A stretch of DNA of 64,000 bases from Sphingomonas insulae (lineage in GTDB: Bacteria > Pseudomonadota > Alphaproteobacteria > Sphingomonadales > Sphingomonadaceae). Location of the stretch: contig NZ_CP048422.1 of assembly GCF_010450875.1 (NCBI RefSeq), forward strand, positions 124,001 to 188,000, read 5' to 3'. The number at the start of each line of letters is the position of its first letter. The first letter of the stretch is position 1. Made by a program: the position numbers and the translations under genes. The notes beneath the pieces were generated by a model that had not been told where the DNA came from, made no database searches, and saw nothing but the letters and a program-made list of their open reading frames with translations. Below are positions 8,289 through 17,518 of the stretch, one piece after another.

Positions 8289-10418
8289 ATGGGGGTCACC
8301 GACTTGCACGCTTTGCCCGACCGGCTCGAACCGGGCTCGCCCTATCCTCTCGGCGCCACGTTCGACGGGCTCGGCGTCAACTTCGCGGTCTTTTCGGCCA
8401 ATGCCGACCGCATCGAATTGTGCCTGTTCGACCCCTCCGGCAAACGCGAACTGCAACGCATCGCGCTCACCGAATGCACGGACGAGGTGTGGCACGGCTA
8501 TCTGCCCGATGCCGCGCCCGGCCTGTTGTACGGCTATCGCGCGCACGGCCGCTACGAACCCGAAAACGGCCATCGGTTCAATCCCAACAAGCTGCTGCTC
8601 GACCCCTATGCGCGCAAGCTCGCCGGCCAGATCAAATGGACCGACGCGCTGCACGGCTACAAGGTCGGCCATGCCCGCGAAGACCTCAGCTTCGACAAGC
8701 GCGACAGCGCGCCCGCCATGCCCAAGGCGGTGGTGGTCGACGACCATTGGGACTGGTCGCGCGATACGAAACCGAACACCCCGTGGTCGGAAACGGTTAT
8801 CTATGAGGCGCACGTCAAGGGCCTGACCAAGCTGATGGAGCTGGTGCCGCCGCGCGAACGCGGCACCTATGCCGGCCTCGGCCACCCTGCGGTCATCAAA
8901 CACCTTAAGCGGATCGGCGTCACCGCGCTGGAACTGCTGCCGATCCACAGCTTCACGCAGGATCGCTTCTTGCAGGAAAAGGGCCTCAGCAACTATTGGG
9001 GCTATAACACGCTCGGCTTCTTCGCGCCCGAACAGGCGTACATGTCGACCGACAGCCAGGACGAGCTGCGCCGCGCGGTCCACCGCCTGCACAAGGCGGG
9101 GATCGAGGTGATCCTGGATGTCGTCTACAACCACACCTGCGAAGGATCGGAAAAGGGGCCGACGCTGTCGTGGCGCGGCCTGGACAACGCGAGCTACTAC
9201 CGGCTGGTCAAGGATCAGCCGCGCTACAGCATCAACGACACCGGCACGGGCAATACGCTGAACCTCAGCAAGGCACGGGTCATCCAGATGGTGACCGATT
9301 CGCTGCGCTATTGGGCGACCAGCTTCGGCATCGACGGCTTCCGCTTCGACCTGGGGCTGACGCTGGGCCGCGAGGATGACGGCTTCGACCCCGGCGCCGC
9401 CTTCTTCGACGTCGTCCGGCAGGACCCGGTACTTGGCCGCCTCAAGCTGATGGCGGAGCCGTGGGACGTCGGCCCGGGCGGATACCAGCTCGGCAACTTC
9501 CCCCCCGGCTTCGCCGAATGGAACGACAAATATCGCGACACCATGCGCCAGTTCTGGCGCGGCGATGCCGGTCAGCGCGGCGATCTGGCGGCGCGGCTGT
9601 CGGGTTCGGGCGACCTGTTCGATCGTCGCGCGCGGCGGCCGTGGGCGAGCATCAACCTGTTGTCGGCGCACGATGGTTTCACCCTCGCCGACACCGTGAC
9701 CTATGAAGAGCGCCACAACGAGGCGAACGGCGAGGACAATCGCGACGGCCATGACAACAATCATTCGCGAAACTGGGGGCATGAGGGGCCGACCGACGAT
9801 GCCGCGATCAACGACGCGCGCGGGCGCGTGCAACGCTCGATGCTGACCACCCTGCTCGCCTCGCTCGGCACGCCGATGCTGGTCGCGGGCGACGAATTCG
9901 GACGGACGCAGCAGGGCAACAACAACGCCTATTGCCAGGACAACGCCATCAGCTGGCTCGACTGGACCGCGGCCGAGACGCCTGCGGGGCAGACGCAGAT
10001 CGATTTCGTCGCGCGTCTGGCGGACTTGCGCCGCCGCTACCCGGTGCTGCGCGCTGCGACCTTCCTCTACGGACAGGATTCGCCGGGGCATGGCATCGAC
10101 GACATCGAATGGTGGGACGAACGCGGCGAGCAGTTGAGCGCGGACGACTGGCAGAATCCGGAAGGCCGCGCGCTGATGATGCGCCGCGCCAGCACCAATG
10201 CGGCCGGCGAGGTCGAGGCGGTGTCGCTGCTGGTCAACGGCTCGTCCGATCCGGTCGCCTTTCACCTGCCCGCCCCCCATGCCCGGCGCACCGTGCTGAT
10301 CGACAGTGCCAAACCCGATCAAGGCGAAGTGACGATCGAGGACAGCTACGAGGTGTCGCCGCAGGGCGCGGTACTGCTGGCCTGGACGATCGGCGTGGAT
10401 GGCGAGGCGGCGGCATGA
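8289..10418 (+). CDS. glgX: Glycogen debranching enzyme GlgX (isoamylase type, GH13_11)
   Basis: 709 residues. An N-terminal CBM48-like domain (PYPLGATFDGLGVNFAVFSA) precedes the TIM barrel. Catalytic residues are nucleophile Asp354 in GFRFDLG, acid/base Glu390 in LMAEPWD and Asp462 in SAHDGF. GlgX cleaves alpha-1,6 branches of phosphorylase-limit glycogen and releases maltotetraose-type chains. It is the first gene of a four-gene run and overlaps treZ by 4 bases (ATGA). ATG 8289 matches the normal GlgX start; the ribosome site is weak (AAAG). In this operon it would supply linear maltodextrins to TreY. Confidence 0.95.
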   Translation: MGVTDLHALPDRLEPGSPYPLGATFDGLGVNFAVFSANADRIELCLFDPSGKRELQRIALTECTDEVWHGYLPDAAPGLLYGYRAHGRYEPENGHRFNPNKLLLDPYARKLAGQIKWTDALHGYKVGHAREDLSFDKRDSAPAMPKAVVVDDHWDWSRDTKPNTPWSETVIYEAHVKGLTKLMELVPPRERGTYAGLGHPAVIKHLKRIGVTALELLPIHSFTQDRFLQEKGLSNYWGYNTLGFFAPEQAYMSTDSQDELRRAVHRLHKAGIEVILDVVYNHTCEGSEKGPTLSWRGLDNASYYRLVKDQPRYSINDTGTGNTLNLSKARVIQMVTDSLRYWATSFGIDGFRFDLGLTLGREDDGFDPGAAFFDVVRQDPVLGRLKLMAEPWDVGPGGYQLGNFPPGFAEWNDKYRDTMRQFWRGDAGQRGDLAARLSGSGDLFDRRARRPWASINLLSAHDGFTLADTVTYEERHNEANGEDNRDGHDNNHSRNWGHEGPTDDAAINDARGRVQRSMLTTLLASLGTPMLVAGDEFGRTQQGNNNAYCQDNAISWLDWTAAETPAGQTQIDFVARLADLRRRYPVLRAATFLYGQDSPGHGIDDIEWWDERGEQLSADDWQNPEGRALMMRRASTNAAGEVEAVSLLVNGSSDPVAFHLPAPHARRTVLIDSAKPDQGEVTIEDSYEVSPQGAVLLAWTIGVDGEAAA

Positions 10419-12109
10419 CGCGGCACTGGGGCGCGGCGCTGCTCGACGACGGGCGCACGCGCTTCGCGCTATGGGCGCCGGCTTCCGCCGCGGTGACGGT
10501 CGAGATTGATGGCGGCGAACCGGTCACGATGACGGCGGAGGACGACGGCTGGTTCGTCGCGACCACCCGCGCGCCAGCCGGAACGCGCTATCGCTTCCGC
10601 TGCGACGATCTGGCGGTGCCCGATCCCGCGAGCCGCGCGCAATCGGGCGGCGTCCATGGGTGGAGCGTGGTGATCGATCACGCCTATCCATGGACCGTCC
10701 CCGACTGGCGCGGACGGCGGTGGGAAGAGACGGTGCTGATCGAACTGCACGCGGGCCTGCTCGGCGGATTCCGGGGCGTGATGGACCGGCTACCGGCGCT
10801 CGCCGCGCTGGGCTTCACCGCGATCGAACTGATGCCGGTGAACGCGTTCGGCGGGACGCGCAACTGGGGCTATGACGGCGTATTGCCCTACGCCCCGGCA
10901 GAGGCCTATGGCTCGCCCGCCGACCTGAAGGCGCTCGTCGACGCCGCGCACGCCTTCGGCCTCTCGGTCTTCCTCGACATCGTCTACAATCACTTCGGTC
11001 CCGACGGGAATTACCTGTCGACCTACGCTCCGGACTTCTTCGACGCCGACGTCCACACGCCGTGGGGTGGTGCGGTCGCGGTCCGACGCGACGCGGTGCA
11101 CCGCTTCTTCGTCGACAATGCACTGATGTGGCTCGGCGATTATCGCATCGATGGGCTGCGCTTCGACGCGGTGCATGCCATCGCCGACCCGGCGTTCCTC
11201 GACGCGATGGCGGTGGAGATCAGGGCGGCGTTCCCGGATCGTCACATCCATCTGGTGCTGGAGAACGAGGAGAATGACGCGGATCGGCTGGGCGAGCGTG
11301 GGTATGACGCGCAGTGGAACGACGATTTCCACAACGTCCTGCATGTCCTGCTGACCGATGAAACCAGCGCCTATTACGGCGATTTCGCCGATCGGCCGGC
11401 GGAGCGGCTGGCGCGCTGCCTGTCGGATGGCTTCATCTATCAGGGGGAAGGGTCGCCGAACCACGACGGCAAGCCGCGCGGGAAGCCCAGCGGGCAGCTG
11501 TCGCCGACCCGCTTCGTCGCCTTTCTGCAGAACCACGACCAGACCGGCAATCGGGCGCTGGGCGAACGCTTGACGCTGTTGACCGACACCGCGCGGCTGC
11601 GGGCGGCGACCGCGCTGCTGTTGCTCGGGCCGCAGATCCCGTTGCTGTTCATGGGCGAAGAAGAGGGGAGCGAGAGCCCCTTCCTGTTCTTCACCGATTT
11701 CCACGATGAACTGGCGGACGCGGTACGCGAGGGTCGGCGCAAGGAATTCGCCAAGTTCGACGCCTTCGCCGATCCGGCGGCACGCGAGTGTATCCCCGAT
11801 CCCAATGCGATCGAGACGTTCGAGCGATCGAAGCCACAGCCGGGACCGGATGCGGCAGCCTGGCGGGACCTGGTCCGCGATCTGATCATGCTACGCCAAT
11901 CGGCGATCGTACCGCATCTGGCCGGCACGACATCGCTCGACGCAGAGGCGACCGGCGCGGCGGCGGTGACCGCCCGTTGGCAGCTGGGCGATGGCAGCGT
12001 GCTGACGATCGCCATCGATCTCGCCTATGACCCGGACCCGCTGCCGGACATCGAGGGCGAGGTGCTGCACAGCGAAGGCGAGCGGTTCCGTGCGTGGCTG
12101 TCGCGATGA
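10415..12109 (+). CDS. treZ: Malto-oligosyltrehalose trehalohydrolase
   Basis: 564 residues. An N-terminal CBM48-like domain (TRFALWAPAS, then GTRYRF) is followed by a GH13_10 barrel: ELHAGLLGGFRG, NWGYDGVLP, nucleophile Asp251 in GLRFDAVHAI, acid Glu283 in LVLENE and Asp375 in QNHDQTG. TreZ cleaves the maltosyl-trehalose bond made by TreY and releases free trehalose in the cytosol. The start ATG overlaps the glgX stop as ATGA. Its partner treY is two genes downstream with malQ between, so the pathway is complete within the operon. Confidence 0.95.
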   Translation: MTRHWGAALLDDGRTRFALWAPASAAVTVEIDGGEPVTMTAEDDGWFVATTRAPAGTRYRFRCDDLAVPDPASRAQSGGVHGWSVVIDHAYPWTVPDWRGRRWEETVLIELHAGLLGGFRGVMDRLPALAALGFTAIELMPVNAFGGTRNWGYDGVLPYAPAEAYGSPADLKALVDAAHAFGLSVFLDIVYNHFGPDGNYLSTYAPDFFDADVHTPWGGAVAVRRDAVHRFFVDNALMWLGDYRIDGLRFDAVHAIADPAFLDAMAVEIRAAFPDRHIHLVLENEENDADRLGERGYDAQWNDDFHNVLHVLLTDETSAYYGDFADRPAERLARCLSDGFIYQGEGSPNHDGKPRGKPSGQLSPTRFVAFLQNHDQTGNRALGERLTLLTDTARLRAATALLLLGPQIPLLFMGEEEGSESPFLFFTDFHDELADAVREGRRKEFAKFDAFADPAARECIPDPNAIETFERSKPQPGPDAAAWRDLVRDLIMLRQSAIVPHLAGTTSLDAEATGAAAVTARWQLGDGSVLTIAIDLAYDPDPLPDIEGEVLHSEGERFRAWLSR

Positions 12110-12306
12110 TGGCGGTCGCGGTTCCGTCGCCCCGCAGTGGCAGCCGGACGCCACGTTCGGCACCCCCGTCCACCCCCGCCACATTGGCTGCGCCCTCCCG
12201 CCACGGCCCTGGCTGATGAGTGGCACGGCCGTAGTCTCGAATGCCGGTCCCACGGACTGGCCCCCAGTATGCGCCGCGAGGGCGATGGTATGAGGAGCAT
12301 CGTGCC

Positions 12307-14202
12307 ATGACCGATCTGGCGAAGCGGGCCGAGGATGCCGGCATCCATAGGGATTGGGAGGATGCGGACGGACGTCGGCATCGTGTCACCGACGACGTCG
12401 TTCGCGCGATCCTCGACACCCTCGACACGCAGATCGAGGGTGCCCGCTTCATCACCGCCGACGCGGGGTTGCCGATCGCCCTCCCCACGCGCGCCGGCCC
12501 GGCCACCCTGACGCTCGAAGACGGCACCGAACGCGCCGTCATGGTTGCCGCCAACGGCACCATGCCGGCGATCGATTGCCCCGGTTATTACCGGCTCGAC
12601 ATTCATGGCACTTCGATCACGCTCGCGGTCGCGCCTCGCCGATGCGTCGCGCCGCCGCCGGGGCATAGCTGGGGTGCCGCCATTCAGATCCCGGCGCTGC
12701 GGGGCGGACGGTGCAGTGCCTATGGCGATCTCGGCACGCTCGCCGAGGCGACGCGCGCGTTCGCCGCCGCGGGCGCCGATGCGGTGGCCATCAGCCCGAC
12801 CCACGCGCTGTTTCCGGACGACGCCCGTCGCTTCAGCCCCTATGCCCCGTCGAGCAGGCTGTTCCACCACGCGCTGCTCGCCGACCCGACGCTGGTCGGC
12901 GTTGCGCCTGCGGAGGATGACGGCGGCGCGCTGATCGACTGGCAGCGAGCGCTGCCCGCACGCCTGGCCCATCTACGGCGGGCGTTCGATCAAGCGCCTC
13001 ACGACGTGCTCGCACAATTCGATGCCGATCGCGCCGAGCGGCAGGATTGGAACGAGCACGCCCGCTACGACGCATTGCACGCGCATTTCGGTGTATGCGG
13101 CTGGCAGGATTGGCCCGCCGCCTATCACGATCCCGCCAGCCCCGCCGTCGGGCATTTTGCCGCGGACCATGCCAGCGACGTAAGCTTCTACGCGTTCCTG
13201 CAATGGCTTGCCGAGCGCAGCCTGGCACGGGCGCAAGCCGCCGCCAGGGACGCCGGCATGCGCATCGGCCTGATCGCCGATCTTGCCGTCGGCATGGATG
13301 CGGGCGGCAGCCATGCGTGGAGCCGCCGCGGCGACCTGCTTACCGGACTGTCGATTGGTGCGCCGCCCGATCCGCTCGGGCCGCAAGGGCAGAATTGGGG
13401 AATAACCGCGCTATCGCCGTTCGCCATGCGCCGTACCGGATTCGACGCATTCATCCGCACCGTGCGCGCGGCGCTCACCCATGCCGGCGGCCTGCGCATC
13501 GACCATGCGCTCGGCCTCAAGCGGCTATGGGTAATTCCTGACGGCGGCAAGGCGAGCGACGGGGCCTATCTGACGATGCCGTTCGACGATCTGTTGCGTA
13601 TTCTCGCGCTCGAATCTCATCGTGCCGCCGCGATCGTCATCGGCGAGGACCTTGGCACCGTGCCGCCCGGGTTCCGCGACACGATGGCGGCAAGGGGCAT
13701 GCTGGGCATGCGGGTGTTGCCGTTCGAGCGCGACGCTCAGGGGTTCACGCCCGCGAACCGGTGGGACGAACAGGCGGTCGCGATGACCGGCACCCATGAT
13801 ACGGCGACGCTGGCGGGCTGGTGGAGCTGCCGCGACATCATGTGGAACTACAAGCTGAAGCGCGGCGGCAACGACGAACCTGCCGATCGCCTGCGCCGGA
13901 TCGGCGAAAAGAAGGCGCTGTGGACGGCATGCGAAGCGGCCGGTGTCGCCGACGGTCCGCTGCCGGGCGATGCCGCGCCGGCAATCGATGCGGCGATCGC
14001 GTTCACCGCGCAGGCGCCGTGCCCGATCACCATCGTGCCGCTGGAGGATCTGATCGGGATAGAGGAACAGCCGAACCTGCCCGGCACCACCGACGAACAT
14101 CCCAACTGGCGCCGCCGGATGCCCGACACGGTTGCGGCGCTGCTCGCCCGCCCCGACGTCGCCCGTCGCACCGCCCTTCTCTCCGCAAGGACGCCAGCAT
14201 GA
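12307..14202 (+). CDS. malQ: 4-alpha-glucanotransferase (amylomaltase, GH77)
   Basis: 631 residues. The N-terminal part contains the sphingomonad-style opener MTDLAKRAEDAGIHRDWEDADG; the GH77 barrel carries RIDHALGLKRLWVIP with nucleophile Asp399, IGEDLGTVP with Glu447 and GTHDTATLAGWW with Asp498. MalQ moves glucan segments between maltodextrins and so lengthens short chains that TreY cannot use. ATG 12307 lies 9 bases after GAGGAG. A 197-bp gap separates it from treZ, which could hold an extra promoter; its stop overlaps treY as ATGA. Confidence 0.93.
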   Translation: MTDLAKRAEDAGIHRDWEDADGRRHRVTDDVVRAILDTLDTQIEGARFITADAGLPIALPTRAGPATLTLEDGTERAVMVAANGTMPAIDCPGYYRLDIHGTSITLAVAPRRCVAPPPGHSWGAAIQIPALRGGRCSAYGDLGTLAEATRAFAAAGADAVAISPTHALFPDDARRFSPYAPSSRLFHHALLADPTLVGVAPAEDDGGALIDWQRALPARLAHLRRAFDQAPHDVLAQFDADRAERQDWNEHARYDALHAHFGVCGWQDWPAAYHDPASPAVGHFAADHASDVSFYAFLQWLAERSLARAQAAARDAGMRIGLIADLAVGMDAGGSHAWSRRGDLLTGLSIGAPPDPLGPQGQNWGITALSPFAMRRTGFDAFIRTVRAALTHAGGLRIDHALGLKRLWVIPDGGKASDGAYLTMPFDDLLRILALESHRAAAIVIGEDLGTVPPGFRDTMAARGMLGMRVLPFERDAQGFTPANRWDEQAVAMTGTHDTATLAGWWSCRDIMWNYKLKRGGNDEPADRLRRIGEKKALWTACEAAGVADGPLPGDAAPAIDAAIAFTAQAPCPITIVPLEDLIGIEEQPNLPGTTDEHPNWRRRMPDTVAALLARPDVARRTALLSARTPA

Positions 14203-16487
14203 CGATCCCCCGCGCCACCTACCGCATGCAATTCCACAAGGACTTCACCTTCGCCGATGCGGAGGAACTGGTGCCGTATCTCGACCGGCTTGGGGTCAGT
14301 CACCTCTATGCGTCGCCGATCACCGTAGCACGCGCCGGCTCGACGCACGGTTATGACGTGATCGATCCGACGCGCATCAATCCGGAACTTGGCGGCGAGG
14401 ACGCCTTTCGCAGTCTCGTCGCAGCGCTCAAGGCACGCGGCATGGGTGTGGTGATCGACATCGTTCCCAACCACATGGGCGTGGCGGGCGGCGGCAATGG
14501 CTGGTGGAACGACGTCCTCGCGAAAGGCGAAGCGAGCGACCACGCCCGTGTCTTCGACATCGACTGGCGCGATCGGATCGTCCTGCCGGTCCTCGGCGAC
14601 ACGCTCGCCGCATCGCTCGCCAACGGCGACCTCGCGGTCGAGGGCGACGAGATCGTCGCATACGGCGAGCATCGCTTCCCGCTCCGCGCGGGACCACGTG
14701 ACCTGCCGCTACCCGAATTGCTCGATCGCCAGCATTATCGCCTCGCCAGTTGGCGGGTCGCCAACGATGCGCTGAACTGGCGGCGGTTCTTCACCGTCAA
14801 CGACCTTGCCGGCGTGCGCATCGAAGACCCGGCGGTATTCGAGGCGACGCACGCACTTTACTTCCGGTTGTACGAGGACGGGCTGATCGACGGCGTCCGT
14901 GTCGATCACGTCGACGGCCTGACCGACCCGATCGGTTATTGCCGCCGCTTGCGCGAACGGATGGGTCCCGATGCCTGGATCGTCATCGAGAAGATCCTGG
15001 GTGCCGGTGAGGGCCAGCCGGTGGACTGGGGCGTCGACGGCACCAGTGGATACGACTTCATGGAACAGGTGGCGACGCTGATCCACGATCCGCTCGGTGC
15101 TTTGCCGCTGGAAGAATTGTGGCAGGATGTCAGCGGCCGCTATCAAGGATTCGAGGCGGAGGAATTCGAGGCGCGGCAGGACCTGCTGGCGTGGCAGTTC
15201 TCCGCCCAGCTGGATGCATGCGTCGCCGCGTTCGTCGCGCTCAACACGGACGAGGCGGTGACCCCCGCCATGCTGCGCCGCGCGATCGAGCGGCTGATGT
15301 GGGTCTTTCCCGTCTATCGGACCTATGGCACCGGCGATGCCGCGCCCGCGTCCGACGCCAGGATTCGCGGCATCGTGCGCGAACGGGTGTCGTGGTTGAT
15401 CCCGCCCGGGGAGGCGCATGTCGTCGACCGTATCCTGGCGTGGTTGGCCGGTGACGGACCGGGCGACGCCGCCGATGCCGTTCGCCGTTTCCAGCAGCTT
15501 TCCGCGCCGATCGCGGCGAAATCGGTGGAAGACACTGCCTTTTATCGATCGGGGCGGCTGCTGTCGCGCAACGATGTCGGGTTCGATGCCAACGTCCTCG
15601 GCATCGGCGTGAATGAATTCCATGCGTTGATGGCCGACCGCGTCCGCGACGTGCCACATGCGATGCTGACCACCGCCACCCATGACCACAAGCGCGGCGA
15701 GGATGTCCGCGCCCGGCTGGCGGTGCTGAGCACGATGCCCGACGCCTGGCGTGCCCGCGTCGAGGCGTGGGATGCGATGTCCTGGGCATGGGACCATGAG
15801 GTGGACGGCGGCGACCGCTACATGCTGCTCCAGACGATCGTCGGTGCCTGGCCCGACGATGGCGCGAGCGCCGATTTCGCCGATCGGCTCAAGGCGTGGC
15901 AGCAGAAGGCGCTGCGCGAGGGCAAGCTGCGCTCGTCGTGGGAAGCGCCGGACGAGGCATATGAAGCCGCCGCCGCCGCCCTCATCGACAGCTATCTGGC
16001 CGAGCCGCGTTTCGTGGCCGAGGCCACCGCCTTCGTCGCCGAAATCGCGCCGGCCGCTGATGCCAATACGCTGGTCCAGACGGTGCTGCGCTATACCTTG
16101 CCCGGCGTGCCGGACCTGTATCAGGGCACCGAGTTGGCGGACCTAAGTCTGGTCGACCCCGACAATCGCCGGCCAGTGGATTATGTCGCCCGTGCGGCTC
16201 TGTTCGATAGCGACGCCGCATCGGCGAAATTCAGTCTGATCGTCGACCTCCTAGCCCTGCGCCGGGCCGACCCGGCCTTGTTCGCGAACGGGGACTATCG
16301 GCCGGTCGAGGTGATCGGCAGCGATCGCATCCTCGCCTTCACGCGGAGGATAGACGGGGCGGTGCTGGCGGTGGCCGTACTGGTGCGGGGAACGACGATT
16401 CCGGATGCCACCCTCAAATTCGATGACGGCGCCGCCCGGGCCGCCGACATCTTTGCCGACGGTCCGATCTGGTATCGGGTGGGATGA
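14199..16487 (+). CDS. treY: Malto-oligosyltrehalose synthase
   Basis: 762 residues. It opens with the diagnostic TYRMQFHKDFTF, then HLYASPI, STHGYDVID, and IDIVPNHMG. The GH13_26 catalytic residues are Asp236 in GVRVDHVDGL, Glu264 in IVIEKIL and Asp496 in THDHKRGEDVRARL. TreY isomerises the reducing-end alpha-1,4 bond of maltodextrins to alpha,alpha-1,1, giving maltooligosyl-trehalose for TreZ. The start overlaps the malQ stop by 4 bases. It is the last gene of the run. Trehalose serves as osmoprotectant and desiccation protectant in related bacteria; no regulator is visible here. Confidence 0.95.
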   Translation: MTIPRATYRMQFHKDFTFADAEELVPYLDRLGVSHLYASPITVARAGSTHGYDVIDPTRINPELGGEDAFRSLVAALKARGMGVVIDIVPNHMGVAGGGNGWWNDVLAKGEASDHARVFDIDWRDRIVLPVLGDTLAASLANGDLAVEGDEIVAYGEHRFPLRAGPRDLPLPELLDRQHYRLASWRVANDALNWRRFFTVNDLAGVRIEDPAVFEATHALYFRLYEDGLIDGVRVDHVDGLTDPIGYCRRLRERMGPDAWIVIEKILGAGEGQPVDWGVDGTSGYDFMEQVATLIHDPLGALPLEELWQDVSGRYQGFEAEEFEARQDLLAWQFSAQLDACVAAFVALNTDEAVTPAMLRRAIERLMWVFPVYRTYGTGDAAPASDARIRGIVRERVSWLIPPGEAHVVDRILAWLAGDGPGDAADAVRRFQQLSAPIAAKSVEDTAFYRSGRLLSRNDVGFDANVLGIGVNEFHALMADRVRDVPHAMLTTATHDHKRGEDVRARLAVLSTMPDAWRARVEAWDAMSWAWDHEVDGGDRYMLLQTIVGAWPDDGASADFADRLKAWQQKALREGKLRSSWEAPDEAYEAAAAALIDSYLAEPRFVAEATAFVAEIAPAADANTLVQTVLRYTLPGVPDLYQGTELADLSLVDPDNRRPVDYVARAALFDSDAASAKFSLIVDLLALRRADPALFANGDYRPVEVIGSDRILAFTRRIDGAVLAVAVLVRGTTIPDATLKFDDGAARAADIFADGPIWYRVG

Positions 16488-16817
16488 CCGCTCGGCTTCG
16501 GTCGGCGCGCGGGCATCGAATCCTTCGCGCCGGCAGGCCTGAAGCGATCGAACGGGGGCGTCATGCGCTATTCCGAACGGCACGCATCGTGTGCCGATGT
16601 CACCGTTTGGTCTGCGAGCGTTGCGGGCCACGGGGAAGCAACGTCATCGCCAAACCCGCCTATTCCGCCATTTTTTGCCCACTCACCGCCGGAACGAGCC
16701 GTCCGACGGTTTCATCGTGGAGCAATCTCCCAGCAAAATGAAGCCTTTGGATATTGTTCGTTAAGCCAAACGCGCTCAAACTCCGGAACGACGAGAGGCA
16801 CGAAACGAGGGCCAGCT
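16488..16817. other. 330-bp non-coding region after treY
   Basis: No convincing gene lies here: a reading frame from 16563 runs through it into the next gene but has no coding character before GTG 16818. The stretch has a T6 run at about 16671-16676 and becomes AT-richer at 16735-16775 (around TTTGGATATTGTTCGTTAAG), which is where a promoter for the winged-helix gene would be expected. No clear terminator hairpin was found for treY. Confidence 0.5.
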
Positions 16818-17219
16818 GTGGCAAACGAGCGCTTGGTGGAGTTTTGGGCGAAGACGATCGCGATGCGATCGCCGGTGATCATGCAGCAATTGCATGGCGC
16901 GGCCCTCGGACTCATCGCGGACCGGCGAGCGATGCAGCGGACGCTGCCTCCGGAATTCGTTCATTGTCCATCGCTGGACATGCTGCTGGCACTGTTCGTC
17001 GCGGATGGTCATGCCATGCCGGTCGCCGATTTCATCACAGCCGCGCCAGCGGCGGCCGCTGTCGCCCGTCGCTGGATCGACGTGTTCGTGCAGCGCGATC
17101 TCGTGTCGGTCCGCAATGGGGTCGCGTCCTTGACCGAGGCAGGCTTCCGCATGATCGCGGACACCTGCCAGGCGGTCATTGAAGCGCAGATGGGCAGCCG
17201 CGCGTCGAGCCTGAACTAA
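16818..17219 (+). CDS. Winged-helix (MarR-like) protein of unknown role
   Basis: 133 residues from GTG 16818, with GAGG 7 bases upstream. The pattern DMLLALFVADGHAMPVADFI, then VARRWIDVFVQRDLVSV and GVASLTEAGFRMI, is that of a MarR-type winged helix: helix-turn-helix, recognition helix, wing, then a C-terminal helix. There are no Cys or other ligand residues to suggest an effector. It stands alone between the trehalose operon and a minus-strand gene that overlaps its 3' end by 44 bases. The target genes are unknown; a DNA-binding role is inferred from fold resemblance only. Confidence 0.65.
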   Translation: MANERLVEFWAKTIAMRSPVIMQQLHGAALGLIADRRAMQRTLPPEFVHCPSLDMLLALFVADGHAMPVADFITAAPAAAAVARRWIDVFVQRDLVSVRNGVASLTEAGFRMIADTCQAVIEAQMGSRASSLN

Positions 17220-17373
17220 GCCGCCCCGCCGCCGCTGCGCGATCGTGGATGGTGTGCAGGGCCTGTTCCAGCTCCGCCGCAGCGAGCGTCTCGTCGGCCT
17301 CGACGACCAGTCGTATCGCCTGCTCCACTAGGTCGCGCGCCTCGCTGAGGAGCGCCGCAATGTTTGTCGCCAT
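17176..17373 (-). CDS. Small helical protein, hypothetical
   Basis: 65 residues. The first 47 (MATNIAALLSEARDLVEQAI, continuing through a Leu/Ala/Glu-rich segment to HTIHDRAAA) would form two amphipathic helices; the tail is Ser/Gly-rich and may be disordered. The start at 17373 has a GGAAGA-like site about 8 bases upstream. The 3' end overlaps the convergent winged-helix gene by 44 bases, so either gene may end earlier or the two may act as antisense to each other. The composition looks coding, but I recognise no family. Confidence 0.5.
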   Translation of the reverse strand: MATNIAALLSEARDLVEQAIRLVVEADETLAAAELEQALHTIHDRAAAAGRLSSGSTRGCPSALQ

Positions 17374-17518
17374 GCCCGGTCTTCCGCTCCGCTTCGCGCG
17401 AATTTAGGGCGCTTCCTGCCATTGCGGCGGCCATCCCGTCAAATGACAAACACAGCGCGCGCGATGGAGCGCGGTCGACTCCGGCGCACCAACCGTCCCT
17501 GACGCGGCCAACGACCGG

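Noticed and set aside
8073..10322. 749-codon open frame on the minus strand opposite glgX
   Set aside because: Composition and lack of motifs mark it as an antisense shadow of a GC-rich gene.
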